DNA from: CAYLJO01 sp964383905
GTDB lineage: Bacteria; Acidobacteriota; Blastocatellia; Pyrinomonadales; Pyrinomonadaceae
Length of the DNA stretch: 43,876 nt
Reading direction: 5' to 3'
Assembly: GCA_964383905.1 (NCBI GenBank)
Contig: CAYLJO010000024.1
Span: forward strand, 1-43,876
The position numbers and the translations under genes were made by a program. Shown here piece after piece: positions 8,568 through 17,167 of this stretch (position 1 is the first letter of the stretch; each line of letters starts with the position of its first letter). The notes beneath the pieces were generated by a model. That model had not been told where the DNA came from, ran no database searches, and was given only the letters and a program-made list of their open reading frames with translations.

Positions 8568-10358
8568 TCAGGGTCCGATCTTACGGTCTGCTTTCTTCGC
8601 CGGCCCTGTGCGCATGATGCTCCGGTATGGTCTTCTGACGACCGGCTTACGCAAATGACTCAACTCCTTGTTCCTGTTCTCCAAACGCCACGCCAGTGTC
8701 TCGTAGTTGCTCATGCCGAGCAGCGTCGCCGCTTTCGAGACCTGCCCTTTGCCCTCCTCCAGCGCAAGCGCGATCAAACGCGCTTCGTATCGTTTGGCGC
8801 AATGCTCGAGCGAGCACCCTTTCCAGGGCTCGGCGAAATCCAGCCCCGCCTCGTTTCTGAGCGCCACGACTTCGACGGCGCGGGCCTCGATGACGCTTTT
8901 GTCTCTGGCCTGACGCACACTCTGCTCAATCATCCTCTTTAACTCGCTTTCGCAGTCCAGCCCGAGGTGGAGATCACCCATTTTCGCGAGCGCAGCCTCT
9001 GTAAATAAGACCGATTTGCCTTGCTGCGCGTTAGCTTCCTGGACCAGACGCGCCGCTACTTTTTCAATCTCGCCCCCTGCAATACGCGCCGCTCTCGTCC
9101 CTCGGTGAGCCCACAGGATGACGAGGCGGGCAGCCGCGCGCAGCCGCTTGAGAATGCCTTGATGTTGTGACGGCTTAAGCAGGTCGTCGGCCCGCTCGTA
9201 GAGATTGAGCAACTCGGAGAGAGAAAGAGCTTTGGCGGGCGCCAACTCTTCGATCATCGTTAAAATAGTTAGTCCGGCGGATTCGGTCCCACCGACGCGC
9301 GTGGCAAGATCAACGGCCCGCTCAAAGGCTTGACGCGCCGCCCGCTCCTCTTTAAGGCGGGCCAGTGCGATGCCGTGCGTCGTTAAGGCTTCGGCGAGGA
9401 CTGTCTGCTCGTCGCCTTGCTCTAAACAGTTGACCGCTTTGCGAGCCACCTTCTCGGCTTCACGTGTCTTACCTTCCTCGAGCAGCGCGCGGGCGCGGGT
9501 GTCGTCCACCTGCGCTCGGCTGCCGGCGTCTTCAAGCCGTGTGAACAGCTTGCGCGCGCGATCAAGGTGCTCGTGCGCGTCGCGAAACCTCCCGACGGTG
9601 AAGAACAAGAAGCCCAAATTATTCTCGACGCGCGCACAGTAACGCGTATGGCCTGCCTCTTCGAAATGAAAGCCCGCGGCCGTGTACTCGACAATCGCCT
9701 GGTCAATCATGTCCTGGCGATTTTCTGATGTCCCGATAATCTCCAGGACATTGCCTAATTCGTTATGAAAGCTTCCACGCAGCGTGTGACTCGGCAAACG
9801 TTCGAAAAGCGGGGCCGCCCGGCGCAAGATCTCCAAAGCGTCATGGTGGCGCGTGGCCCAATGCTCGACGATGGCCAACCGAAGCAAGGCGAGGCATCTT
9901 TGCGCCGGGGCGCTATCGGGACCGAAACGCTCAATGGCGCTTCTCAGCACGGCACGGGCTTCGTCATGTGCTCCTTCGCGCCAGTAACAAACGCCGAGCT
10001 CTGCCTGCGCTTCGGCCGTTTTATCGTTCTCGCCAAGCTCTAAAAACTTTTCGTACGCCTCACTGAGAAGGTTTTTGGCAGCCTCCTGGGCTTCGGCGAT
10101 CTGCTTGGCGCTACCCAAATAACTGGTCAGAGCGCCGCTCCTCAGAAGCACTTCCGCGGTGACTGCCGGCGCTAACCCTCCCACCACGGGTCGCTCACCA
10201 AAGCCCGGCCAAAGTGGGTCGAGGGCTTCGCGAGCTTCCTCATACCGGCCTTCATCCTGGAGTTCTTTCGCCCGGCGACATAACTCGCGGGCTGCCTCAT
10301 CGGGCGACATCTCACCCGACCCACCTCTCAGCACCTTGTCGGTTCTTTGTAAATCCAT
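8568..10358 (-). CDS. TPR-repeat regulator with C-terminal Fis-type helix-turn-helix
   Basis: About 596 residues from ATG 10358 (MDLQRTDKVLRGGSGEMSPD); the frame is open to 10460 but the extra part looks non-coding. Most of the protein is alpha-helical TPR-like repeats (AEAQAELGVCYWREGAHDEA, FHNELGNVLEIIGTSEN, VENNLGFLFFTVGRFRDAHE, AEALTTHGIALARLKEERAA). The C-terminal part has the Fis/HTH_8 signature of NtrC-type activators (RYEARLIALALEEGKGQVSK, then AATLLGMSNYETLAWRLENR), but there is no AAA+ domain. It should therefore be a cytoplasmic DNA-binding protein whose TPR array senses a partner or peptide. The neighbouring gene, divergently transcribed, encodes a small secreted protein across a region with two symmetric elements. 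The tail after the HTH is basic and Arg/Lys-rich. Confidence 0.85.
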   Translation of the reverse strand: MDLQRTDKVLRGGSGEMSPDEAARELCRRAKELQDEGRYEEAREALDPLWPGFGERPVVGGLAPAVTAEVLLRSGALTSYLGSAKQIAEAQEAAKNLLSEAYEKFLELGENDKTAEAQAELGVCYWREGAHDEARAVLRSAIERFGPDSAPAQRCLALLRLAIVEHWATRHHDALEILRRAAPLFERLPSHTLRGSFHNELGNVLEIIGTSENRQDMIDQAIVEYTAAGFHFEEAGHTRYCARVENNLGFLFFTVGRFRDAHEHLDRARKLFTRLEDAGSRAQVDDTRARALLEEGKTREAEKVARKAVNCLEQGDEQTVLAEALTTHGIALARLKEERAARQAFERAVDLATRVGGTESAGLTILTMIEELAPAKALSLSELLNLYERADDLLKPSQHQGILKRLRAAARLVILWAHRGTRAARIAGGEIEKVAARLVQEANAQQGKSVLFTEAALAKMGDLHLGLDCESELKRMIEQSVRQARDKSVIEARAVEVVALRNEAGLDFAEPWKGCSLEHCAKRYEARLIALALEEGKGQVSKAATLLGMSNYETLAWRLENRNKELSHLRKPVVRRPYRSIMRTGPAKKADRKIGP

Positions 10359-10444
10359 GATAGCGAGGCCCTTCTCGGGTTTACCAAAATATTTGTAAAT
10401 CAGCGAAACTTTTGAGTAACATACAGTTGCCGGAGATATATTTC

Positions 10445-10490
10445 TGCCAATGGTTGGCAAACGCCATCCCCTTTAGCAGTGGGGATGGTG
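10445..10490. promoter_or_regulatory. Paired symmetric elements between the TPR-Fis gene and the small secreted gene
   Basis: TGCCAA-TGG-TTGGCA (10445-10459) is a perfect 6-3-6 inverted repeat. It is followed by CCATCCCC/GGGGATGG arms (10464-10471 and 10481-10488), which extend by a wobble pair and a G-C pair. Both lie in the 202-bp divergent gap, about 90 bp from one start and 70-115 bp from the other. An operator for the Fis-type HTH is a reasonable inference. The second element could instead be an RNA leader hairpin. Confidence 0.55.
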
Positions 10491-10560
10491 TGTCTTGTAT
10501 CCCGCCTTTACTGAAAACTTCAACGCTGGCGTGAACACCAGCATTTCGGGAGAAAATCTA

Positions 10561-10800
10561 ATGAGAAAATTACGCTCACTGTGTCTCGGTATGACCCTTT
10601 CTCTCTGTGTAGCTTTTGGCTGCCCGACCGGGACGACCATCGTCCGCGCCGATTGCGGTCAAATGTCTACGCCCGGGAAATGCGCACCGACAGTTGCGCC
10701 CCCGACAGGAGCGACAGTTGCGCCCGCGACACCGGCTGCGACTGCCTTCGAGACATACATTTTGCTGCCGATTCTGCTACGCATTCTGTGGCTACACTAA
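10561..10800 (+). CDS. Small secreted protein divergent from a TPR-Fis regulator
   Basis: 79 residues. ATG 10561 has GGGAGAAA just upstream, better supported than the in-frame ATG at 10495. The N-terminus is a signal peptide (MRKLRSLCLGMTLSLCVAFG) with likely cleavage near VRA-DCG. The mature part is about 45 residues: two Cys (DCGQMSTPGKCAP), a Pro/Ala/Thr-rich linker with two near-repeats (APTVAPPTGATVAPATP) and a hydrophobic C-terminus (YILLPILLRILWLH). I do not recognise a family. The pairing with a TPR-type regulator resembles, in outline only, peptide-pheromone/TPR receptor gene pairs of Firmicutes (RRNPP). Confidence 0.7.
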   Translation: MRKLRSLCLGMTLSLCVAFGCPTGTTIVRADCGQMSTPGKCAPTVAPPTGATVAPATPAATAFETYILLPILLRILWLH

Positions 10801-11405
10801 CGTGAAGTTTGGTTGATTCGGTGTGGGCTGAGTAAACCTGCGCCGTCTCGACTTTAGCGGTCATATTTATTATCCGCTCGTATTGGGGCACCTTCGGCAA
10901 GCCGAGATGGGGTGCGTCACGGGCGGACCAGTATTTGTTTGTCTACCCGCTTCTCTCCGAAGCGAATGGCTCTATATTAACCTTAAACACTTAATTATGA
11001 TAGGTTTTTCAGCAGCCAGAGCCTTGGCTCCCAAACCTAAAAGTTAGGATGCTCGACCGAGAGCATGTATACCTCGCCCATTTTACAAAGGCCATTTGGT
11101 GGCTGATAAGATCCGACAACTATTTTCCCCGGGATGCAGCTCATTCGACGATCGATCCTCTCGTCGAGGGTCCGTATTGAAACCATAAGCCCCTGAAAAA
11201 TTGGCGCTTCCCTGCCATGCAAAAAAATTTGCACTCACCAGTATTTTGTGTTATAAAACTCCTGGCGCTATTTATTTTTTAATCGGGTTATGTTACCTGC
11301 TCCCACAGGTATTGACGCCATTTATGTCCTCACCCTGTTCCCCCTTTCAGCAAGTTCATCAGCCAAAAGGCGCGCCCACCCGCCAGGCATCGCCGTCGAG
11401 CGATG
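10801..11405. other. Intergenic stretch, no convincing gene
   Basis: About 600 bp between the small secreted gene and the convergent phosphatidyltransferase gene. A 65-codon minus frame (11037-11234) is open, but it has no ribosome binding site and no recognisable motif. A 7-bp inverted repeat (TCGACGA/TCGTCGA, near 11136-11167) lies inside it. The segment around 11,220-11,290 is AT-rich. Confidence 0.4.
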
Positions 11406-12080
11406 TCAAGATATTTGCCGCAGCTTTTTATCTTCCAGATCGTTTTTCCAGATCATCTTCTGCGTCCGATAGACAAGTATTGATAACCCTAGCAGAGAGA
11501 ATCCCGCCACATAGGGTAAGGCGTTGATCATGTGACGTTTACCGAATAGGATCAGGAGGGTGTTGATGACGATGAGCGCGATGCGGAACTCCGTCGGGCC
11601 GAATTTAAGATAACTGATGCGGAATTGTTCGGTCGCGGCAAAAGCGAGAAATGAATTCATCATGAATCCGCCGAATACTGCCAGTATGAAAAATAGATGG
11701 TAACGTGAGCGATCAGGAAGTATGATCGCATAGCCGGCCAGCACTGAGCATAAGAAAAAGTAGTCCAGAAGATGATCCATGTAAAATCCCCATTTAACAA
11801 GCCCGGTGTTTCTATACCTGCCGACCTTACCGTCGAAGTGATCGGTCAGGTACTGTAAGAGAACCATTAGCGAAACAAGCCACAGCCAACGGATGTTGCC
11901 GGCTGCAAGAAAACTGAATGCGATGATCAATGCAGACCAGACCGGCGTCAACAAGGTTAAGTGATAGGTCTCTAACCAGGCGGGTATCTTTGGTAAAACG
12001 GTGCTTACCATGCGCCTTTCCAGCGGCGAAAGAATCGACGTGCTGGTTTTAGTAGCTCCGGCGAACTCTTGTCCTGACAT
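11406..12080 (-). CDS. CDP-alcohol phosphatidyltransferase-family membrane protein
   Basis: 224 residues from ATG 12080 (GGAAG upstream); the frame extends to 12128 but that part overlaps an inverted repeat. The catalytic signature is present: TDHFDGKVGRYRN, then GFYMDHLLD. This fits DxxDGxxxxR...GxxxDxxxD, except that the usual Ala before Arg is Gly. The acidic residues bind the metal and the CDP-alcohol diphosphate. About six membrane segments surround it (SALIIAFSFLAAGNIRWLWL, LFFILAVFGGFMMNSFLAFA, IALIVINTLLILFG). The family makes phospholipid head groups or inositol/glycerol phosphodiesters; the acceptor here is unknown. The gene stands alone. Confidence 0.88.
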   Translation of the reverse strand: MSGQEFAGATKTSTSILSPLERRMVSTVLPKIPAWLETYHLTLLTPVWSALIIAFSFLAAGNIRWLWLVSLMVLLQYLTDHFDGKVGRYRNTGLVKWGFYMDHLLDYFFLCSVLAGYAIILPDRSRYHLFFILAVFGGFMMNSFLAFAATEQFRISYLKFGPTEFRIALIVINTLLILFGKRHMINALPYVAGFSLLGLSILVYRTQKMIWKNDLEDKKLRQIS

Positions 12081-12109
12081 ACAGAACTTCCATACGGAGT
12101 TTCCAAACG

Positions 12110-12150
12110 GAGGGGCGAAGGCTGGCATCTGCCGGAAGGCTTCGCCCCTC
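12110..12150. repeat. Inverted repeat, 11-bp arms
   Basis: GAGGGGCGAAG (12110-12120) and CTTCGCCCCTC (12140-12150) are exact complements with a 19-nt loop, which itself holds GGCA/TGCC. It lies just upstream of the phosphatidyltransferase start and may shape its mRNA leader. Confidence 0.75.
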
Positions 12151-12535
12151 GTACCTTAAGCTCATCCGGTTGACGAACGCTGCTCACGTTGAGCAACATC
12201 CCATCGTTGGCAAGAGGTGTGCCGTTATCGCCGCCACTGAATATTTCAGCGACGGGGTAGATAAATGGCGGGTAATAAGCTGCTCGCAGAGTTGCCGTGG
12301 ATTGATGGGCAGTATAAATCGGACACGTGTGGTGTCCGGCTGCCGGCGAGGACCGGCGCGCCGGAATCCTGGACGGAATAGAGGAGCTAATTCGACATGT
12401 GCGACGCCCCTGCTGGCGGTGGGCACGCTGCAGTCTTTAGATATAACCGGCAAGCTGCCCGTGAGCCCGCCGCCAGAAGGGGCGTTTTAGATGGCGGTCT
12501 GCGCTATCCGGGTGCCGAAAGGATTCGCCCCCCAG
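12151..12535. other. Intergenic region, nothing recognised
   Basis: About 385 bp between the orphan binding-protein gene and the phosphatidyltransferase leader. Open frames are short with no ribosome binding sites. No hairpin with a T-run was found. Confidence 0.4.
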
Positions 12536-13522
12536 TTAACTCGTTTTGCTACCGAGCAACTGGCTCATTTTTTTCCTGTAATCATCAACGTTATTGCGCT
12601 GGATGACGACCGTCGGGATGACGATCTTTTTGCTCTCGGGGATCACCGAACGGTCGCCTTTCAGGATCTTGGCCGTCGTCTGGATCGCCTGGTAGCCGTA
12701 CTCAAAAGGCTGCTGCGCCACGGTCGCGAAGATCACCCCTTCTTTGATCCCGTTGAGGGTCGCCTGGTCGTCGTCGAAGCACACGATCTTGATCTTGCCG
12801 AGCTTATCCTCAAGTCTCAGTGCCTGCACGATGGCTGGCCCGTTGTAGGACCACAAACCGACCATGCCGGCGAGGTCGGGATGCTGTTTCTGCGCCTGGT
12901 AAGCATTATCCCTCGCCTTAGTCGGGTCGGTGTCGTCGGTCATAATGTCGACGATCTCCACCTTCGAGCCTTGCAGCGATTCCTTCAGCCCGTCCAACCG
13001 CTCCTGCGCATTCTGTACCTCGCGCTTGCCGACGAAGACCATGATCTTTCCGCCCTGCGGGAGGGCCTTCTTGACGAGCTCCCCGGCCTGGCGGCCGGCA
13101 TCACGGTTATCGGCGCCGATGTACAGCACGCGGTTGGTATCCGGCGCATCGCTGTCCTGAGTAATAACTAGAGCCCTCTTCGCCGCGTCGTTGATCGCCT
13201 TCTTCTGACCAGCCGGGTCGATCGGGCTCATCGCGATGGCATCGACCTCATCCCGATCCAGCGCCTCGCGCACGAGCCGATTCTGCGTGTCTGTTTTTCC
13301 GTCGTAGGGGATCCTGAAATTGACTACGACGTCGGGCAGCTCGGACTGGGCCTTGTTACACCCCTTCTGCACGATAGTCCAGAAATCGGAGGAGGAGTTG
13401 GGGATGAAAGCCACCGTTTTTTTCGTCTTCGGAGGCTTGGGGGGCGGGGAGCCACAACTGACGGACAGGGCGAAGATGAGAGACAGTAAACAAACGAACT
13501 TAAGTTGAGCTGATCTTTTCAT
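12536..13522 (-). CDS. Orphan sugar-type ABC substrate-binding lipoprotein (Peripla_BP_4/RbsB-like)
   Basis: 328 residues. The lipoprotein signal peptide ends in lipobox LSVSC (Cys about 23), followed by a short Pro/Lys linker. The body is a type I periplasmic binding fold: TVAFIPNSSSDFWTIVQKGC, VREALDRDEVDAIAMSPIDP, RVLYIGADNRDAGRQAGELV, GLWSYNGPAIVQALRLEDKL and IVCFDDDQATLNGIKEGVIF, the order seen in ribose/xylose-binding proteins. ATG 13522 has AGGAGA about 9 bp upstream. No permease or ATPase gene is next to it, so it works with distant components or in sensing. Ligand unknown. Confidence 0.93.
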   Translation of the reverse strand: MKRSAQLKFVCLLSLIFALSVSCGSPPPKPPKTKKTVAFIPNSSSDFWTIVQKGCNKAQSELPDVVVNFRIPYDGKTDTQNRLVREALDRDEVDAIAMSPIDPAGQKKAINDAAKRALVITQDSDAPDTNRVLYIGADNRDAGRQAGELVKKALPQGGKIMVFVGKREVQNAQERLDGLKESLQGSKVEIVDIMTDDTDPTKARDNAYQAQKQHPDLAGMVGLWSYNGPAIVQALRLEDKLGKIKIVCFDDDQATLNGIKEGVIFATVAQQPFEYGYQAIQTTAKILKGDRSVIPESKKIVIPTVVIQRNNVDDYRKKMSQLLGSKTS

Positions 13523-14009
13523 GGCCGGGGTCTCCTGTAAAAGAACTGGTGGTTGTTAGCGCCAATAGAAATCTTCTCGAAAGCGGAGGGCGTGGGATCC
13601 TATCTCGACAACACTCAACATCACTGCTTCAATGATTTTGGGGCCCGGAGTGGTTAAGGCTTTAATCCCCCTGCGTGGATCGAGTCTCCAGGTTTCATGT
13701 GGCTTAAAGCTATATCTTTCGCGTCCTATTTTCAAGTACGGCGCACGCTATAGCAAGTGGCGGGTGGATGTCACCGCAAGGCTTCACCATGGAGGCACCG
13801 CAGGGCCCGAGAGGGGGCTCCGCAGGACACAGCTTACTCCCAATCACAAGCTGCTATAATGTTTTCAGGATGCCCGCAACTAAGAACTTAGTTCGGGCAG
13901 GCCGGTGGGCAATTAGTTTGAAGGGCCGCTCAGGAAGGATTACCGCTTGCTTCTATCAATAGCGGCAAGGGAATAAGGGGCCAAACGGATCACTTTTGCC
14001 GCCCTTCTT
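13523..14009. other. Intergenic region, nothing recognised
   Basis: About 490 bp upstream of the binding-protein gene and downstream of the zinc-finger gene. A tRNA-like word (GAGTGGTTAAGG near 13650) was examined and rejected. No supported gene. Confidence 0.4.
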
Positions 14010-14375
14010 CTAACCCGGTGAGGAAGCGTTAGCCCAGCCGCTACCTCCACAAGCCCAACATGCGGTGCGGCGGTTCGGTGATCGCCCCCTCCCTTCGCAA
14101 TGAGGACACTCGCGCGCCGGCTGGATGACCTTGACACTGCCCCGACCCTGACACACTCCGCAGGCCGTGTTGCCTTTGTAAGCCCAGCCAGCACACCACC
14201 GGCAGGTTTTAAGCACATGGTCCAGGGGCTGACCGGCGGGGTGAGCCCAGGATTGATAGGCTTTCTCAATCTCATCAAGGTGAAAGTAGGGGGCTGAAGC
14301 CTCCGTCACCATGGCGGTCGCAGTTTTTTTCTGCGCGTCGGTCGCATCCTCACTATTTAAAGTTGCGTAAGGCAT
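14010..14375 (-). CDS. Stand-alone DnaJ-type zinc-finger (CxxCxGxG) protein
   Basis: 121 residues from ATG 14375. The frame extends to a TTG at 14465, but that leader looks unrelated. The C-terminal half has four Cys pairs in the DnaJ central-domain style: CRWC, CGVCQGRG, CPHCEGRG and CWACGGSG. The last three keep the CxxCxGxG form; the first is CRWCAGWA. There is no J domain and no DnaJ substrate-binding domain. The N-terminal half is helical (DAQKKTATAMVTEASAPYFH). It may be a small zinc-binding chaperone-like or RNA-binding protein. The start is uncertain because no strong ribosome site is visible. Confidence 0.7.
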   Translation of the reverse strand: MPYATLNSEDATDAQKKTATAMVTEASAPYFHLDEIEKAYQSWAHPAGQPLDHVLKTCRWCAGWAYKGNTACGVCQGRGSVKVIQPARECPHCEGRGRSPNRRTACWACGGSGWANASSPG

Positions 14376-14589
14376 CACTCGATCTAACACCGGCGCGCGT
14401 CCGAGGGGGGTCACCGTTAGGCCCTCAGAATAGGCTGCCCTTCTGTAAGTTGAGGAAACTCCCAAGCTGAATGATTTTCCAGACTTTGATGATTTTTCGT
14501 ACGGCGGAGGTTAAGTGCGCAAAGCCTGTTGGATAATGGAAGGGGTTTGTGACTGACCGTTGAGAGAAAGTATCGGCAGTTGAAAGAGA

Positions 14590-14611
14590 GCGGCGACAGG
14601 CCTGTCGCCGC
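14590..14611. repeat. Perfect 22-bp palindrome in an intergenic region
   Basis: GCGGCGACAGG is followed directly by CCTGTCGCCGC, with no loop. It lies in the 440-bp gap between the zinc-finger and PilZ genes, upstream of the former. No T-run flanks it. The rest of 14,376-14,815 shows no gene. Confidence 0.85.
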
Positions 14612-14815
14612 CCTGAGTTGGAAAGTCACACCGCCAAGCTTGATGGAATCGGCATACGATTAGTGATTTGTATGCAAGTACCTCATACACAGGGAACCGA
14701 TCGCCAGCACCTCTTCCCTGTCACAGTATGAGTCGGTGGGTAGCCTCCCCTATCCACCACCTTTCATGCGCCCCTTCACGACGGCTCCTGGTCATGAGAA
14801 GTTCGGCGCCTTTTT

Positions 14816-15436
14816 TTACATGGCTGGGGTGTCGAAGCCCGCCGGCTTTCTTCTGACCCCTTTCGCATAATCTATGAGCAGCGTGAGTATTTCCCGCTCC
14901 AACCCACTTAAATTGATAAAATGGAGACCGAAGCCTTTCGCCGGCTGGTGGTGAGTCACCTTACCATGTAGCAGCATCCAGCCCCCGGTCGGCATCCTGA
15001 TCTCTAAAGAAAGATGATCGTTGACCGATACGGCCGCGGCCGACTCAACGTAACACCCGTCCCCGCTGATATTGCTGGTCGAGGCCTTGTCTTCGCCGGA
15101 GAGCCCATCCCAGCGCACTTCAAGCGTCAAGGCGACACGCGCCTCCTGTCTTCGGTCTTCCTCTTCCTGCCATTTAGTAAAGGCTCCGTTGACCTCGGGG
15201 TCTACTTCTTTCGGTCCTCCGGAGGCTCCCGGCGCCTCTGATCGTGCGCGCTGTAAGGCGGCCGTGCTGAGCTGCAGGTCTGCGATCAACTGCTCGTCAA
15301 CGGCAATCGGTATTGGTGGGGCGTTGTCAATTGTGCGATTAAGATTAACCTTGCCTATCAGATCTGCTGCCTGTCGAACAAGTGTAGCGGCGACCCTGAG
15401 ATATTTATTGATGGTTTCAGTCGCCTCTGTCTCATT
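14816..15436 (-). CDS. PilZ-domain (cyclic di-GMP-binding) protein
   Basis: 206 residues from ATG 15436 (GGTGGAATC just upstream). The C-terminal half is a PilZ domain with both c-di-GMP motifs: RQEAR (RxxxR), then SNISGDGCYVES (N-x-S-x-x-G). The strands LSLEIRMPTGGWMLLHGKV and GFGLHFINLSGLEREIL follow. The N-terminal half is helical and Ala-rich (INKYLRVAATLVRQAADLIG). It should bind c-di-GMP, so it could respond to the GGDEF-EAL protein encoded at 21.4-23.6 kb. The output is unknown. Confidence 0.88.
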   Translation of the reverse strand, partial: NETEATETINKYLRVAATLVRQAADLIGKVNLNRTIDNAPPIPIAVDEQLIADLQLSTAALQRARSEAPGASGGPKEVDPEVNGAFTKWQEEEDRRQEARVALTLEVRWDGLSGEDKASTSNISGDGCYVESAAAVSVNDHLSLEIRMPTGGWMLLHGKVTHHQPAKGFGLHFINLSGLEREILTLLIDYAKGVRRKPAGFDTPAM

Positions 15437-15526
15437 CATGATTCCACCCACCCGTGGCTTCTGACGGGCCATCTTCCAGCTACTTTCATCGCGGCGACAG
15501 ATGTTTCTTCGACCGCTCCAGCCCGC

Positions 15527-15805
15527 TCATGTGCTCCAAAGCTTGACGTATTTGTCAGCAACCTCTAAAGGATCGAAAGGTTCTGACTGGCCCTCGGTGA
15601 CCATCTGCTGAAGGGCCGATTTGTAGAGCTCGGTGCGCGGCCCCTCCGTGTATGGAAACGTCAGGTCCTGCCTGTAGCCATAGAAGTAATGGTAGACCTT
15701 CTTACAGATGGCAAACCACAGCGCCTCTTCAGCGATTGCGGAGGTGTATCCTTCACATACTTCACGGCACAAACGTTCGTACTCACCTTGGCCAAGTTTC
15801 TTCAT
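15527..15805 (-). CDS. Small protein of unknown function
   Basis: 92 residues with protein-like composition, many aromatics and two Cys (YERLCREVCEGYTSAIAEEA, KKVYHYFYGYRQDLTFPYTE). It is predicted soluble. No domain recognised. ATG 15805 has only a weak purine stretch upstream. It lies about 90 bp upstream of the PilZ gene on the same strand, so they may be co-transcribed. Confidence 0.6.
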   Translation of the reverse strand: MKKLGQGEYERLCREVCEGYTSAIAEEALWFAICKKVYHYFYGYRQDLTFPYTEGPRTELYKSALQQMVTEGQSEPFDPLEVADKYVKLWST

Positions 15806-16038
15806 TTCAGGTTTTGGCGAGCGAGCCGTTCTTACCCTTCAACCACTCGCGACTACACTTTATACAACAGCGGACACGCTGCCGATTTGATGGCGCGGAT
15901 CCTTCGCAGATCTCCAGTACATTTATTCTCACCTATTATATAACTTCTGTGTGCCGTGCTTGTATCTAAAAGTAAGCGCATCAACGCTGTTGCGCGCTTT
16001 ACAACACCGGTGAGAGACGAGTCCGTGGGCACCGGCCA

Positions 16039-16848
16039 CTACGAGTTATTGGTCTCATGGTGCGGGAATACGATGGCCGAAACGGCAAGGTGGTCGGACG
16101 GCTCAACTTCTGATGGCAGAGGGGTAAGACCATCAATTTCCATCAGTTTTGCCGGCTCCGCCTGCAGGTTTTTGGTATGAAAAATATAATCAATCCTTTT
16201 GGCCCGGCGATTGGGATTACAAGTGTATTGCTCATGACCCTGATAGGCATCCGCAAAGCCTCGGCTTCGGAGTTCTTCAATGATCGGATTGTCAGGCTGC
16301 GCATTGAAATCGCCGCAGATAATCCAGGCACATGCGGTGGTGTCAGTTTTAATCTGATCATCGATGAGCTCTTTGATCTGCCGGTACCCAACATGTTCCA
16401 TTCTAGGTTTATCCTCTCGGTCCCATCGCAGGTGTGTGTTGGCCACTCTGAGGATGCCAATCTCACACTAGAAGCTCGAAACCAAGGCTAAGTGACCGGA
16501 ATTGAGGGCGCCTTCCCCGTCGTGGTAATAAACCGCCTTTGTGCTTTGGAGTTCTAATTTCTCCTGCCTGAAAAAGGTCGCACAGCCGTCAGGCTTGTGA
16601 GACCCTTTCCGAGCGTAAGTACCTGAATAACCTTTCTTTCTCAAGTTATATTCGAATAGAGCGTACGCGTCCTCTTCAACTTCCTGTAAACAGATCATGT
16701 CAGCGCCAAGACCTTCTATTCTCCGGCAGAGGGCGACGCTTCTCCTGTCCCATCTGATGATTTCCGGATCCGTATGAGAGTACCATTGAGGATTGATATA
16801 AGAGTTGGCCAGAATATTATAAGAAACGATGTGAAAAGTGCAGGCCAT
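16039..16848 (-). pseudogene. Endonuclease/exonuclease/phosphatase-family gene interrupted by one in-frame amber codon
   Basis: Two frames lie in the same phase and together make one EEP-fold hydrolase of about 269 residues. The first part (from ATG 16848) has FHIVSYNILANSYINPQWY and ADMICLQEVEEDAYALFEYN. The second has ANTHLRWDRE, IICGDFNAQPDNP, RIDYIFHTKN and EPSDHLAVSAI. These are the metal/phosphate and catalytic motifs of CCR4/Angel-like or exodeoxyribonuclease III-like enzymes. A TAG at 16470-16468 follows HLALVSSF, and the frame continues as CEIGILRVANTHLRWD. All catalytic motifs are otherwise intact. This may be a recent nonsense mutation, a sequencing error, or, least likely, readthrough. 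Without readthrough the fragment lacks half the active site. Confidence 0.85.
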
Positions 16849-17167
16849 ACCTAACTATATTGCAAAACTTATCGCGGGGGGAATGTCAGGCCAGTTGTTA
16901 CCCCCGCATCATTTGATACGCGCCGGCTGCTTTATAATAAGAGACGTTCGGAGGGCTTGCTATCGGGGCGATACCTCTCCCGGCCCGGGCCGCGCGTAAA
17001 CTCAATCGGGGAAGAGCGAGCGCGGGCCACGAGCGTAAGCTCAGGAAGTGGGAAAGGCGCACGGAGGTGGAAGGTGTGGCCTCGAACCAGACCCGTCTTC
17101 TATCATCGTCTCGTGTGTCCTGGCTCATGACTGAAATAGCGCCGCCCGTCTCTTTCGAGTAGTCCGT
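16849..17167. other. Divergent intergenic region
   Basis: About 320 bp between the EEP gene and the DUF2585 gene. A short inverted repeat (GCGGGGG, 16874-16880; CCCCCGC, 16901-16907) is the only structure seen. No gene is supported. Confidence 0.35.

Noticed and set aside
11037..11234. 65-codon minus frame
   Set aside because: GTG start without ribosome site and no recognisable motif; kept only as a remark on the intergenic region.
13640..13700. tRNA-like words (GAGTGGTTAAGG D-arm-like, GGATCGAGTCTCC T-arm-like)
   Set aside because: No acceptor stem, no anticodon stem-loop and a non-canonical T-loop; it does not fold as a tRNA.
16468..16470. Amber codon as pyrrolysine or selenocysteine-type recoding
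   Set aside because: Not UGA, no sign of pyrrolysine genes, and EEP enzymes have no known need for a special residue here; mutation or sequence error is simpler.
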